Both the position numbers and the translations under genes were made by a program. A model generated the notes under the pieces. That model saw only the letters and a program-made list of their open reading frames with translations, had not been told where the DNA came from and did no database searches. A DNA stretch of 54,019 nucleotides from Corallococcus carmarthensis (GTDB lineage Bacteria; Myxococcota; Myxococcia; Myxococcales; Myxococcaceae), in assembly GCF_003611695.1 (NCBI RefSeq), contig NZ_RAWE01000049.1:1-54019 (forward strand), read 5' to 3'. Shown here piece by piece: positions 19,392 to 26,965 of the stretch (positions within the stretch are counted from its first letter, which is position 1; each line of letters begins with the position of its first letter).

Positions 19392-21326
19392 TCATGGGAA
19401 CGAGTTCACGACCGTATACGCGAAGGTGCGTGGCATCCGGACCGCGCCGGGCTTGGAACCCTCATTCCACTCAAGGCCATCAAAGTTCCCGTAGACGAAG
19501 CACACAGGATAGATACGCCCGTCTGGAAGTTCCGCCTTGGTGTAGCGGCCCGTCACCCGGCCCTCCCCCGTCCAGAGGCGCCCATACAGGCGGGTCCCGA
19601 CGGGCAGATCCCCGTACTGCTCGATGACGAGGCTGACAATGGGGCCATCGTGGACAATGAGTTCTTCCGACCCCCGGCCCGGCCGCGTGATGTCGGTATA
19701 GACGCTGCCGCTGCCGCCCTTGTTCAGGGAAAGCTTCCGCATGGCGTCCAGGGAACCCGCCGGGCACCGGCTCGCGTCGGGCCGCACCTGGGCGCCCGTG
19801 CAGGCCGTGAGGACGGCGGCGCCGACCGCCGCGGAGCAGCGCTTGAGTGTGCTGGACCGCGCGGGCATGGGGATGACGGCCGCCTGCTGCGGCGAATGGG
19901 GAGTCATGGCTTCCTTCTCCTGTGGAAAGGGGACGGGTGGGGAGGTGCCCGTCGATGACCTGCGAGCTTCTTCCGGTCCGGAACGGGACGCCATTTGCTG
20001 GACGACCCGCTCCTGGCTCACGGCCAGTGGGCTGCCCTCCCTCGCCAGGGTCCGCCGCAAGCTCCAGACCGTGAGGCCCGCGACAAGGGGGCCCACCAAC
20101 ATGACCGCGAGCGCACCCCAGACGAGGGGATGCGAACGCCCTCTCCTGACACGTCCCTGAAGCGCGGGAATCGACCGGGCTTCCGCGGCGGCCACCTTCG
20201 CGGGATCCCGCCGGCGCAGCTCGCGGGCCCCTCGCAGCCGGAGGGAGTCCTCCAGGTGCCGGGCCCGGGCATCCCGCAGGGCGATCTCCTGCCCCGGCAT
20301 CACGGGCCCCCGGACCTCATCCGCCTCCACCGTCGTACGTGAGCCACTGGCCGTCCGTTCGCGCCAGTCGAACAGCGGCGCGTCCCACCCCGGGCCTCCA
20401 TCCGCCAGTCGCTGGCGCAGCTCACCCGCCAGCAATGCCATGCTTTCGGGGCGCCGCTCCGGCTCGAAGGCAAGCATCCGCATCACGGCGTCCGACAGCC
20501 CTTCCGTCACGTGGGGGTTGAGGTCCCTCACGGCTCGCAGACCATGGGGCGCCGAGACTTCACGGGGAGCGCCCCACTGGGCGGCGGGGTACTGGTCCGT
20601 CAACAGGCGATAGAAGGTGACGCCGACCGCGTACAACTCGTCCGCCACGCAGTAGGTGTAAGGGCTGGCGGCACCGGGACGGCGCTCCGACAGCACGCGC
20701 CACATGAAGAGCTGGGGGCTGTAGTAGCGCGGACTGCCCGGTGGCAACCGGGCGGTGGCGGTGAGCGGGGGTGCTCCCGCGTACCAGCCAGCGCCCCAAT
20801 CCAGCACCTTCACCCTGCCATCCGGCGTGATCAGGACATTGTCGCCCTTGAAGTCCCGGTGCAGGGCTCCATGACGGTGCGCGGCAGCCAGGGCCTCCAA
20901 CACCTGCACCAACACGTTCGTCATCTGGCGGGCCGTGGGATTGCGGGCCAGTGCCCATACGTAGAGGGATTCTCCCTCCACGTACTCCATCACCAGGTAG
21001 GGGTGCTCCACGGGGCCGAGCCGCCAGACACCGTGGGAGATCAACCGCACCACGGAGCGGTGGCGCACGCGGGTCAGCAGTTCCGCCTCCCGCGCGAACC
21101 ACCGTTCGCCGGGGCGGCGGGACAACTTCAAGGCATACAGCCGCCCGCGAGAGCGGCCCACCCTGCGCACGGAATACGTGGTGCCGTAACCTCCCGCTCC
21201 CAGCCGTGCCATCACCTCCCAGCGGCCCACCTGTGTCCCAGGCAGCAACCATTCGGCGGACAGCAGGACCCGCCCCAGTACCGCCTCCGCATGGCGGAGC
21301 CCTAGCTCCGGCGACTCACTGCTCAC
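19392..21326 (-). CDS. Ser/Thr protein kinase with C-terminal lipoprotein-like domain
   Basis: A 644-residue envelope-spanning kinase. The catalytic domain looks complete: LGAGGYGTTY loop, K67 in YALKL, HRD at 156-158, N163 and DWG at 176-178. A single transmembrane helix lies at about 399-422, so residues after it should face the periplasm. From M474 on, the frame continues into what reads like a separate lipoprotein: it has its own AGGAG site, a basic-hydrophobic leader and the lipobox LTAC (C509), then a beta-rich domain of about 135 residues. The GTG start is chosen because it overlaps the upstream DUF2381 stop (GTGA) with AAAGGA 8 bases upstream; an ATG six codons earlier lacks a ribosome site. 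Confidence 0.85.
   Translation of the reverse strand: MSSESPELGLRHAEAVLGRVLLSAEWLLPGTQVGRWEVMARLGAGGYGTTYSVRRVGRSRGRLYALKLSRRPGERWFAREAELLTRVRHRSVVRLISHGVWRLGPVEHPYLVMEYVEGESLYVWALARNPTARQMTNVLVQVLEALAAAHRHGALHRDFKGDNVLITPDGRVKVLDWGAGWYAGAPPLTATARLPPGSPRYYSPQLFMWRVLSERRPGAASPYTYCVADELYAVGVTFYRLLTDQYPAAQWGAPREVSAPHGLRAVRDLNPHVTEGLSDAVMRMLAFEPERRPESMALLAGELRQRLADGGPGWDAPLFDWRERTASGSRTTVEADEVRGPVMPGQEIALRDARARHLEDSLRLRGARELRRRDPAKVAAAEARSIPALQGRVRRGRSHPLVWGALAVMLVGPLVAGLTVWSLRRTLAREGSPLAVSQERVVQQMASRSGPEEARRSSTGTSPPVPFPQEKEAMTPHSPQQAAVIPMPARSSTLKRCSAAVGAAVLTACTGAQVRPDASRCPAGSLDAMRKLSLNKGGSGSVYTDITRPGRGSEELIVHDGPIVSLVIEQYGDLPVGTRLYGRLWTGEGRVTGRYTKAELPDGRIYPVCFVYGNFDGLEWNEGSKPGAVRMPRTFAYTVVNSFP
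19905..19921 (-). promoter_or_regulatory. Internal ribosome site and ATG inside the kinase gene
   Basis: AGGAG (19917-19921) sits 9 bases before an in-frame ATG (19905-19907). Initiation here would yield a free 171-residue protein with a lipoprotein signal peptide ending LTAC. This could give two products from one gene, or be the scar of a fusion of two genes. Confidence 0.45.
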
Positions 21327-22254
21327 AGGGACAGTCCTTTCCATCGCACGGAGCGATTGCCTTCCTGATTCCAGACTTCCAGCACGTAGAGAGCCTGCGG
21401 CTCCAGGTCCTTCGGCATGTGCCATTCCAGGACCACCTGTCCACTCGCACCGGGTGGCAGACGTGCCTCCAGCATCCGCACTGGAATCTCCTGGATGATG
21501 AGGTCTTCTTTTCCATCCGCCCCCAGCCGGGTGAGCCGTCCCACGCCGGGCACCCACGGGGCAGCGTCTGGTGAGTTGCGCAGGGCGAAGGCCATCACTC
21601 GGCTTCTGATGTGGCTGTAGAGGAGAGCACTCCCCACGACCTCCAGGCCTGGTGTTTCAACAGGTAGGGGAGACCGATCCACTGACACCGGCTCCGGCCC
21701 CAGGGCCCCCGTGAGTACGCGCCCGCCAGTCCGGTCTGGTCACACTGCGCCCGCAGGGTGGCGAGCCCCGCCTCTGCGGCGGCGCACCGTCCCCGCAACA
21801 GGGACAGCTCCTCGCCCAGGTCTTCCGCGGACAGCGCATGGCGGGACACCTCCACCACGGTGTCCACCTCCTTGGGGTCGGTGACGAGCAGGAACGACAC
21901 ATGCCGGGGCGCGTCCTCCCCCGCGAAGCGCACGGTGACGAGCGGCCGGGACGCGTCCGGCATGGCCACGGCGGGCCGCAGCACCATCACGCCCGGATAC
22001 ACCTTCACCTGGGCGAACAGCGGCGCCAGGGCCTTCGCGTCCACGGAGGCTGGCAGGATGTCGTCGTTGAACACGACCGTGGTGACCGCCCCGGGAGCGA
22101 CACGCAGCAGGTGCAGCGTCGCGGCGTCTTCCGCGCGCACCACCAGCTTCCGCTCCCGAGGGACGCGCGGTCCAGGGGCCGAGGCCCATGCCGGAACCAC
22201 CGCACCCAGCAGCATCAGCAGCATTGGACAGACAACCACACGGGGCGTAAGCAC
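21323..22254 (-). pseudogene. DUF2381 (TIGR02268) family protein, frameshifted
   Basis: The protein reads as a typical DUF2381 protein only if one frame change is allowed. The first frame gives a signal peptide (LLMLLGAVVPAWASA) and the N-terminal half including DPKEVDT and a helical segment ending TGLAG. The second frame continues VLTGALG and then the beta-rich half to a stop at 21323. One base appears to be missing near 21720-21722, in a GCGCG run; restoring it gives GLAGAVLTGAL, the usual family pattern. The stop is coupled to the kinase start (GTGA), which supports the second frame. I chose the GTG at 22254, behind GGAGG. DUF2381 proteins are secreted paralogues of myxobacteria with unknown function. 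It may be a real mutation or a sequencing error. Confidence 0.8.
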
Positions 22255-22287
22255 GCGGGGCAACCTCCAGCATCGCACCCTAACAGA

Positions 22288-22346
22288 TGGGGGTGACGTG
22301 ACGGGGAGGTTTGAGGTTCGCGATGCCTCAGGTCACCAGCGGTTCG
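22288..22346. repeat. Flanking repeat, left copy
   Basis: Imperfect direct repeat of about 55 bases shared with 24559-24612. Both copies begin GGGGTGACGTGACGGGG and continue through GAG.TTCG.GATGC.TCAGGTCACC. Each copy is itself an imperfect palindrome: GGTGACGTGA at the left and TCAGGTCACC at the right. The pair encloses the sitA/sitI-like genes. This copy lies just upstream of the DUF2381 start. Confidence 0.75.
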
Positions 22347-22357
22347 GCCCTGCGGGT

Positions 22358-22543
22358 TCAGGGGCCCCCTCGCGCCTCCCTACAAAGGCACTGGAAGTCT
22401 CGGCGCTTGATACCGAACGTCCCCACGCGGAGCGGACGATCCATGGGAGGATGCCCCTCGATGACAAGCACGTCCGCGAAGCGCAGGTCCGCCTTCGCCA
22501 CGCTCCCATGTGATTCAATGCGGGGCTGTTCGGCCTGAGCGGC
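22358..22543 (-). pseudogene. Possible 3' fragment of an unidentified gene
   Basis: A 61-codon open stretch with no start codon near its upstream stop. The middle (SVAKADLRFADVLVIEG) has coding-like third positions rich in G/C, unlike the surrounding leader. It reads like the C-terminal end of a protein and ends in TGA at 22358-22360. It lies between the left repeat and the toxin gene, on the opposite strand to the toxin. I do not recognise a family. It may be chance; the remainder of 22347-22671 (leader of the toxin gene) shows only the GGGGGA ribosome site. Confidence 0.25.
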
Positions 22544-22671
22544 TTACACTGCCACGAATTCCTTTCATGACCCATCGAAATCAAGAACAGACCTTGTTGA
22601 TGAAATAAGCCTCATAGCAAAGTCAGGATGCCAAGCCCCCTGATTTCCAGAGGGCACCTTCGGGGGATTCC

Positions 22672-23973
22672 ATGAGGCTCGCCGGAGTAGTCTCCCTGCT
22701 ACTGCTTGCAGCAGGATGCGCAACCACCCGCGTTGTCCATATCGATGCGGGGAATGGTCAGCGGGTCGTCCACGAGTCAGTCGATGTCGAGCCAGTCGAG
22801 GTGACCGAGGAGGCGTTCAAGGAGGCTCTCACGCAACTCATCCTCGACATGCGCATGGACGTTGCATTCCGCGAGTCGGACGAAGCGGATCAGCGTGGAT
22901 GGGTACGGTCTAGGACCCTGCTCGCGTCCTCGAGGGGTTTCGCAGATTCCGGCTCGGGGAGTTCACCTGAGTCGTTGTACGCGCGCATCTGCCCCGACTC
23001 GGACGAATGCTTGTCCCTGGTGGGTGGGACGGGGCTGACGTTCTCGCGCAAGGACCGGACGCTGATGGCCCTGTCCTTCGCGCTCGATACCGTGTGGGAG
23101 AGCGTCGAGGCCGAGGTTGGCAAGACGCTGAACCCCGTGGCGCTCAAGGCGATGGTGACGTCGGCCGCGCTGACCATGCTCCTCACGATGGCGCTTCCCG
23201 AACCGGTCACCAAGACCATCGCGGTGGCACTGACCGCGGCGATGGTGGCCTACCTGGGCGTGGTGCCGGTCTGGGAGATTGGCCGGGGCTTCGTCCGATT
23301 GTGGGACGACGCGGAGAGGGCAACGAGCGTCGTCGGGTTGCAGGAGATTGGGCATCGCTTCGGAAAGGTGCTCGGTACGAACGGCACACGCGTCCTGGTG
23401 CTGCTCGTCACGGCGGCACTTGGCGGAAAAAGCGCGATGGCGACCCAGGGCCCGAAGCTGCCGGGCTTCCCCCAGGCCGCGCTTCGAGCGCAGGCGGAGG
23501 CGGGGTTCCAGCTTGGGGCAGCACTGAATGGTGGAGTGACATCAATCGCGTTGCCCGCTACAGGTGTGCTCAACGTCGTGCTTGCGCCAGGGGCCGTTGC
23601 GGCTCTTGCGATGTACTCGAACAACCGGCTTCCAGGTGATTCCGAAGGGCCGGTTCATCACATCTGCACGAACAAGAACGCCACCTCTGCCGCGACAGGC
23701 GGTCCCTGGACGCCGATCTGCGAGGAGATCTTCGAAAAGGCGGGAATGAGTTTGGAGGACGTGGCAAACAAAGTGCGTCTCAAGGGGCACGAGGGACCGC
23801 ACACCGAGGCGTACCACAGAGAAGTGGTGGGGCGCCTGCAAGATGCCGTCAGTCTATGCAAGACCCCTGAGACCTGTCGGGCCGAGCTATTGAAAGAACT
23901 CGCGAAGATTGCAAATGAGCTGCTTACACCGGGCTCGAAGTTGCGGAGTCAAATCGTGAAGGCGGGAGATTGA
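22672..23973 (+). CDS. SitA-like polymorphic lipoprotein toxin, AHH-type nuclease end
   Basis: A 433-residue lipoprotein: signal peptide with lipobox LAAGC (C16), a conserved CATTRVVHID start, a long middle with hydrophobic segments around 155-200 and 240-310, and a C-terminal toxin-like domain. From about 325 on it has HHICTNKN (H329, H330, N334) and later KGHEGPHTEAYH, the pattern of AHH nucleases of the HNH/endonuclease VII group. SitA lipoproteins of Myxococcus pass between kin cells by TraA-dependent outer-membrane exchange and kill recipients lacking the immunity protein. The next gene, one base downstream, looks like the immunity gene. Codon use is clearly less GC-rich than in the neighbours, which fits transfer. 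Family call good; exact Sit subfamily not certain. Confidence 0.85.
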   Translation: MRLAGVVSLLLLAAGCATTRVVHIDAGNGQRVVHESVDVEPVEVTEEAFKEALTQLILDMRMDVAFRESDEADQRGWVRSRTLLASSRGFADSGSGSSPESLYARICPDSDECLSLVGGTGLTFSRKDRTLMALSFALDTVWESVEAEVGKTLNPVALKAMVTSAALTMLLTMALPEPVTKTIAVALTAAMVAYLGVVPVWEIGRGFVRLWDDAERATSVVGLQEIGHRFGKVLGTNGTRVLVLLVTAALGGKSAMATQGPKLPGFPQAALRAQAEAGFQLGAALNGGVTSIALPATGVLNVVLAPGAVAALAMYSNNRLPGDSEGPVHHICTNKNATSAATGGPWTPICEEIFEKAGMSLEDVANKVRLKGHEGPHTEAYHREVVGRLQDAVSLCKTPETCRAELLKELAKIANELLTPGSKLRSQIVKAGD

Positions 23974-23974
23974 G

Positions 23975-24571
23975 GTGGAACGTCATTTCTATTGGGTGGA
24001 TATCGCGGATGTACCCCAGTGGTACATCACGACTCCCGTCCCGGCCTCAGGAGGGAAATTCGAGGAGCCTTGGATGTTCACCGCTGGGCGTGTTCTTTCC
24101 GATCCTGGGCCCATCAAGGCTCGGGTTCGGAACCAGGGCGTGAGGCGCACCTTCATGTTCGCTGGGGTGGAGCGAGTGCCCATTGTCAGCGAAGGAGTTG
24201 CGAATGTCTTCAGGTTGCTTGCCCCTGACGATGTGCAACTGCTTCCGGTGACGGTGGAGAGCGAGCCCGAGCGCTACTTCATTGCCAATGCAACCAAGGT
24301 CGTTGACTGCATTGATGAAGTCAACTGCGAGGGACGACAACCCTACGATCAAGACGACCCTCATCCTGAGCGCAGAGGTGCATATCGCTGGATCTCTGGC
24401 TTACGAATTGACCCGGCGAGGACCGAGGGCACCCGTGTTCTCAGGCCGATGAAGTTCAAGATCGCATTTATCGTTTCAGAGGAGGTCAAGAATGCACTCG
24501 AACAGGTAGGGAACCTGGGCGTGCTGTTCGATCGTGTGACAGGCCCTCGTGGAGGGCATGGGGTGACGTGA
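23975..24571 (+). CDS. Imm11 (DUF1629)-type immunity protein
   Basis: A 198-residue cytoplasmic protein beginning one base after the toxin stop, with a GTG start behind GGGAG. The order of features fits the Imm11/DUF1629 family: aromatic start, a segment LSDPGPIKARV, VPIVSEGVANVF, LLPVTVES followed by a tyrosine and an Asn, and VVDCIDEVNCE. It should bind and neutralise the toxin domain of the preceding gene. Its last codons (Gly-Val-Thr-stop) lie inside the right copy of the flanking repeat. Codon use is less GC-rich than the host genes. The functional pairing is inferred from position and family. Confidence 0.82.
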   Translation: MERHFYWVDIADVPQWYITTPVPASGGKFEEPWMFTAGRVLSDPGPIKARVRNQGVRRTFMFAGVERVPIVSEGVANVFRLLAPDDVQLLPVTVESEPERYFIANATKVVDCIDEVNCEGRQPYDQDDPHPERRGAYRWISGLRIDPARTEGTRVLRPMKFKIAFIVSEEVKNALEQVGNLGVLFDRVTGPRGGHGVT

Positions 24572-24612
24572 CGGGGGGGTGAGCTTCGTGATGCGTCAGG
24601 TCACCGGCTTCG
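24559..24612. repeat. Flanking repeat, right copy
   Basis: Second copy of the repeat at 22288-22346. It contains the immunity gene's stop codon and an internal imperfect inverted repeat (GGTGACGTGA ... TCAGGTCACC, 24562-24605), so it could also form a stem-loop at the 3' end of the toxin-immunity transcript. Confidence 0.75.
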
Positions 24613-24886
24613 TCTGGACAGCCCGCCGTCACATGCGCTTCCGCACGTCCACCCCTCACGGGCAAGAAGTCGGGCGACGCAAACGGAACCAGACCTACGA
24701 GCCGTGCGGGACAGCATCCGCCTCGCACCCTGGCACTGGCGGAAAGAGAGGAGTTCCCCACATCCCGGTTTCGTTCGGGAGAAAAGGTTCACGCCTGCAC
24801 GCCAGGGCACCTGCCAGGTCGTTGAAAGTGGGGGGTGTGGGTGGACGCGGCTCGGGCCGCCCGGTTAGGAACCCGCCCATCCCTTG
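24613..24886. other. Intergenic stretch, no gene seen
   Basis: About 270 bases between the right repeat and the next kinase gene. Short open frames exist on both strands, but they have no ribosome site, no recognisable domain and no consistent codon bias. Presumably it is the leader of the hybrid kinase gene. No clear promoter boxes. Confidence 0.5.
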
Positions 24887-26515
24887 ATGCCGCACGGCCC
24901 CCCCACGATGCCCGCCACCCGTTCGCCCGTGGTGTGGCTGCTGGAAGATTCTCCGACGGAGGCCCAGGCCGCGCGGGCCGCGCTCAGCACGACCTGCGAC
25001 GTCATCCTGTTCTCCGACGGGGCCGTGCTGGTGGAGTCCCTGGGGTTCCAGAAGCCGCCGGACGTGCTCGTGCTGGACCGGGAGACCCCGGGCCTCACCG
25101 GCCTGGAGGTCTGCGCCTTCGTGCGGAGCAACGCCGTCACGGCGCTGCTCCCCGTGCTGCTGCTGACCTCCCACCAGCGCGCGGAGGACGTCGTCGAGGG
25201 CCTGGGCGCGGGCGCCAACGACTACGTGTTCAAGCCGTTCCGGTCCTCGGAGCTGGCGGCCCGCGTGCTGGGGCTCGCGCACTGGGGCTGGAAGCAGCGC
25301 CAGACGACGGCGGCGCTCGACACGACCCGCAGGGACCTGTCCGACGAGCAGGCCCGGCGCACCATGGCCGAAAGCGTGCTCGCGGAGGTCCGCGCCGCGG
25401 AGCTGCGCGCCTGGAAGAGCGACCAGCGCTTCCGGCTGGCTTCGCGCGCCACCCAGGACGCCATCTGGGAGTGGGACCCCCAGACGGACGCCCTGGAGTG
25501 GAGCAGTGGGGGTCAGGACCTGCTGGGCCGGCTGGACGACCCGCGGGTGCCGCGCCAGGACTGGTGGCGCAAGCGCATCCACCCGGAGGACCTCGCGGCC
25601 GTCCGGCAGAGCTTCATGGAGGCCCTTTCGGGAAGCAGTGACGTGTGGAGGATCAGCTACCGGTTCCACGACGCGCGCGGCGCCTGGCGCGACGTGGAGG
25701 AGCACGCCATCATCGTCCGCAACGGCGAGGGCGAGGTCCAGCAGGTGGTGGGCGCCCTGCGGGACGTGACCTCGCGGAAGCAGTTGGAGGCGGAGGCCCG
25801 CCAGCGCGCGAACTTCGAGCGGCAGCTCATTGGCATCGTGAGCCACGACCTGCGCACCCCGCTGTCCGCCGTCCTGTTGTCCGCCACGCTGCTCCAGGAG
25901 CGTGAACACCTCACGGAAGCGCAGCACAAACGCGTGGGCCGCATCCGGACCTCCGCGGAACGCGCCGTGCGGATGATCCGCGACCTGCTCGACTTCACCC
26001 AGGTGCGCCACGGCGGCCTCACCCTGCATCCCCGGGACACGGACTTCCACGCCCTGGTGGAGGCCGCCGTCGAGGAGACCCAGACCCAGGCCCCCGGCCG
26101 CGTCATCGCGTACTCCCAGGCGGGGGATGGCGCCGGGACGTGGGACGCGGACCGGCTGACGCAGGTGGTGGGCAACCTGCTGGGCAACGCGCTGGCCTAC
26201 GGCGACCCGGCCGCCCCCATCCAGGTGCGCACCCGGGGGGAAACCGACAGCGTGGTGCTGGAGGTGCACAACGCCGGCGCCCCCATCCCCGCGGACCTGC
26301 TGCCGCGCCTGTTCGAACCGCTGGAGCGCGGAGCCCCGCACCAGGAGAGCCGGGCGGACCGCAGCATCGGCCTGGGCCTCTTCATCGTCCGGCAGGTGGT
26401 GCACGCCCACGGCGGCACCGTGAGCGTGACGAGCCTGGCGCAAGCCGGCACCACCTTCACCGTGCGCCTGCCGCGGCGGTCCCCCGCGTCACCGCCTGCG
26501 TCACGGCCCGGGTGA
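24887..26515 (+). CDS. Receiver-PAS-histidine kinase hybrid
   Basis: A 542-residue cytoplasmic hybrid kinase, paralogous to the one at 11407. The receiver has acidic residues in WLLEDS, D64 in VLDRETPGL and K in VFKPFR. A PAS domain of the PAS_3 type (AIWEWDPQTD, then RIHPEDLAAV) follows at about 175-305, then HisKA with H320 in SHDLRTPLSA and HATPase with N-box VGNLLGNALAYG and GLGLFIVRQVVHAHGG. The G1 box is VHNAGAPIP, with Asn for Asp. The start could also be the ATG at 24908. Its last 59 bases overlap the end of the convergent receiver gene. Confidence 0.9.
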   Translation: MPHGPPTMPATRSPVVWLLEDSPTEAQAARAALSTTCDVILFSDGAVLVESLGFQKPPDVLVLDRETPGLTGLEVCAFVRSNAVTALLPVLLLTSHQRAEDVVEGLGAGANDYVFKPFRSSELAARVLGLAHWGWKQRQTTAALDTTRRDLSDEQARRTMAESVLAEVRAAELRAWKSDQRFRLASRATQDAIWEWDPQTDALEWSSGGQDLLGRLDDPRVPRQDWWRKRIHPEDLAAVRQSFMEALSGSSDVWRISYRFHDARGAWRDVEEHAIIVRNGEGEVQQVVGALRDVTSRKQLEAEARQRANFERQLIGIVSHDLRTPLSAVLLSATLLQEREHLTEAQHKRVGRIRTSAERAVRMIRDLLDFTQVRHGGLTLHPRDTDFHALVEAAVEETQTQAPGRVIAYSQAGDGAGTWDADRLTQVVGNLLGNALAYGDPAAPIQVRTRGETDSVVLEVHNAGAPIPADLLPRLFEPLERGAPHQESRADRSIGLGLFIVRQVVHAHGGTVSVTSLAQAGTTFTVRLPRRSPASPPASRPG

Positions 26516-26867
26516 ACTGGTCGATGTCATAGGGTTTCAACAGCAACTCGATGACCTCCGGACCGGTGTACTCCTGCGCGCCCTCCCGGTTGGTGGTGGT
26601 GAGCACGAAGGGAATGCCCGCGGCGGCCGGGTTCGCGGCCAGCTTCTGGAACGCGTGCCAGCTCAGGTCGAACGGCACGCTGATGTCGTAGACGATGACG
26701 GCCGGCGCGGTCTCACGCACCAGCGTGGCGAAGTCCAGGGGCCCGCGGATGACGTCCTGCACGCGGACGCCCCTGGTCTGGAAGCCCGAGTCCGCCAGGA
26801 GCTCCTCGAGCGCCGCGATGAGATCCTCGCTCCCGTTGAGCACCAGCACGGCCGGTTGTTTTCCCAT
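26457..26867 (-). CDS. Receiver-like protein with altered acidic pocket
   Basis: A 136-residue single receiver. D61 in VIVYDISVP, a T-T-T stretch at 90-92 and K111 in LLLKPYD are in place, but the N-terminal acidic pair is replaced: VLVLNGSEDL instead of VLVVDDDED. Metal-dependent phosphorylation may therefore be weak or absent. I started at the ATG of MGKQPAV, where the receiver fold begins; the frame is open far upstream, but only as a shadow of the next gene. Its 3' end overlaps the end of the hybrid kinase on the other strand by 59 bases. It lies downstream of the kinase at 26966-28939 in the same direction, 98 bases apart. Confidence 0.82.
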   Translation of the reverse strand: MGKQPAVLVLNGSEDLIAALEELLADSGFQTRGVRVQDVIRGPLDFATLVRETAPAVIVYDISVPFDLSWHAFQKLAANPAAAGIPFVLTTTNREGAQEYTGPEVIELLLKPYDIDQFTRAVTQAVTRGTAAAGAR

Positions 26868-26965
26868 GCGGGGAAATTGCGTCCTTCCCCGTGGCACAGC
26901 AGCAGCCATCTTCCGGCCTGTGTGACACACCAGACAAAGGCATTGAACGTCCGGACGCCTGCCCG

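Noticed and set aside
19392-19907. A fully separate lipoprotein gene rather than part of the kinase
   Set aside because: There is no stop codon between the kinase and the lipoprotein part, so I annotate one gene and record the internal start as a possible second product.
22311-22584. Plus-strand and alternative minus-strand small frames in the toxin leader
   Set aside because: Poor codon bias and no start context. Only the 61-codon minus-strand stretch looked coding-like, and it is listed with low confidence.
24486-24887. Short open frames on both strands after the immunity gene
   Set aside because: No ribosome site, no recognisable protein and no consistent codon bias; they partly overlap the repeat.
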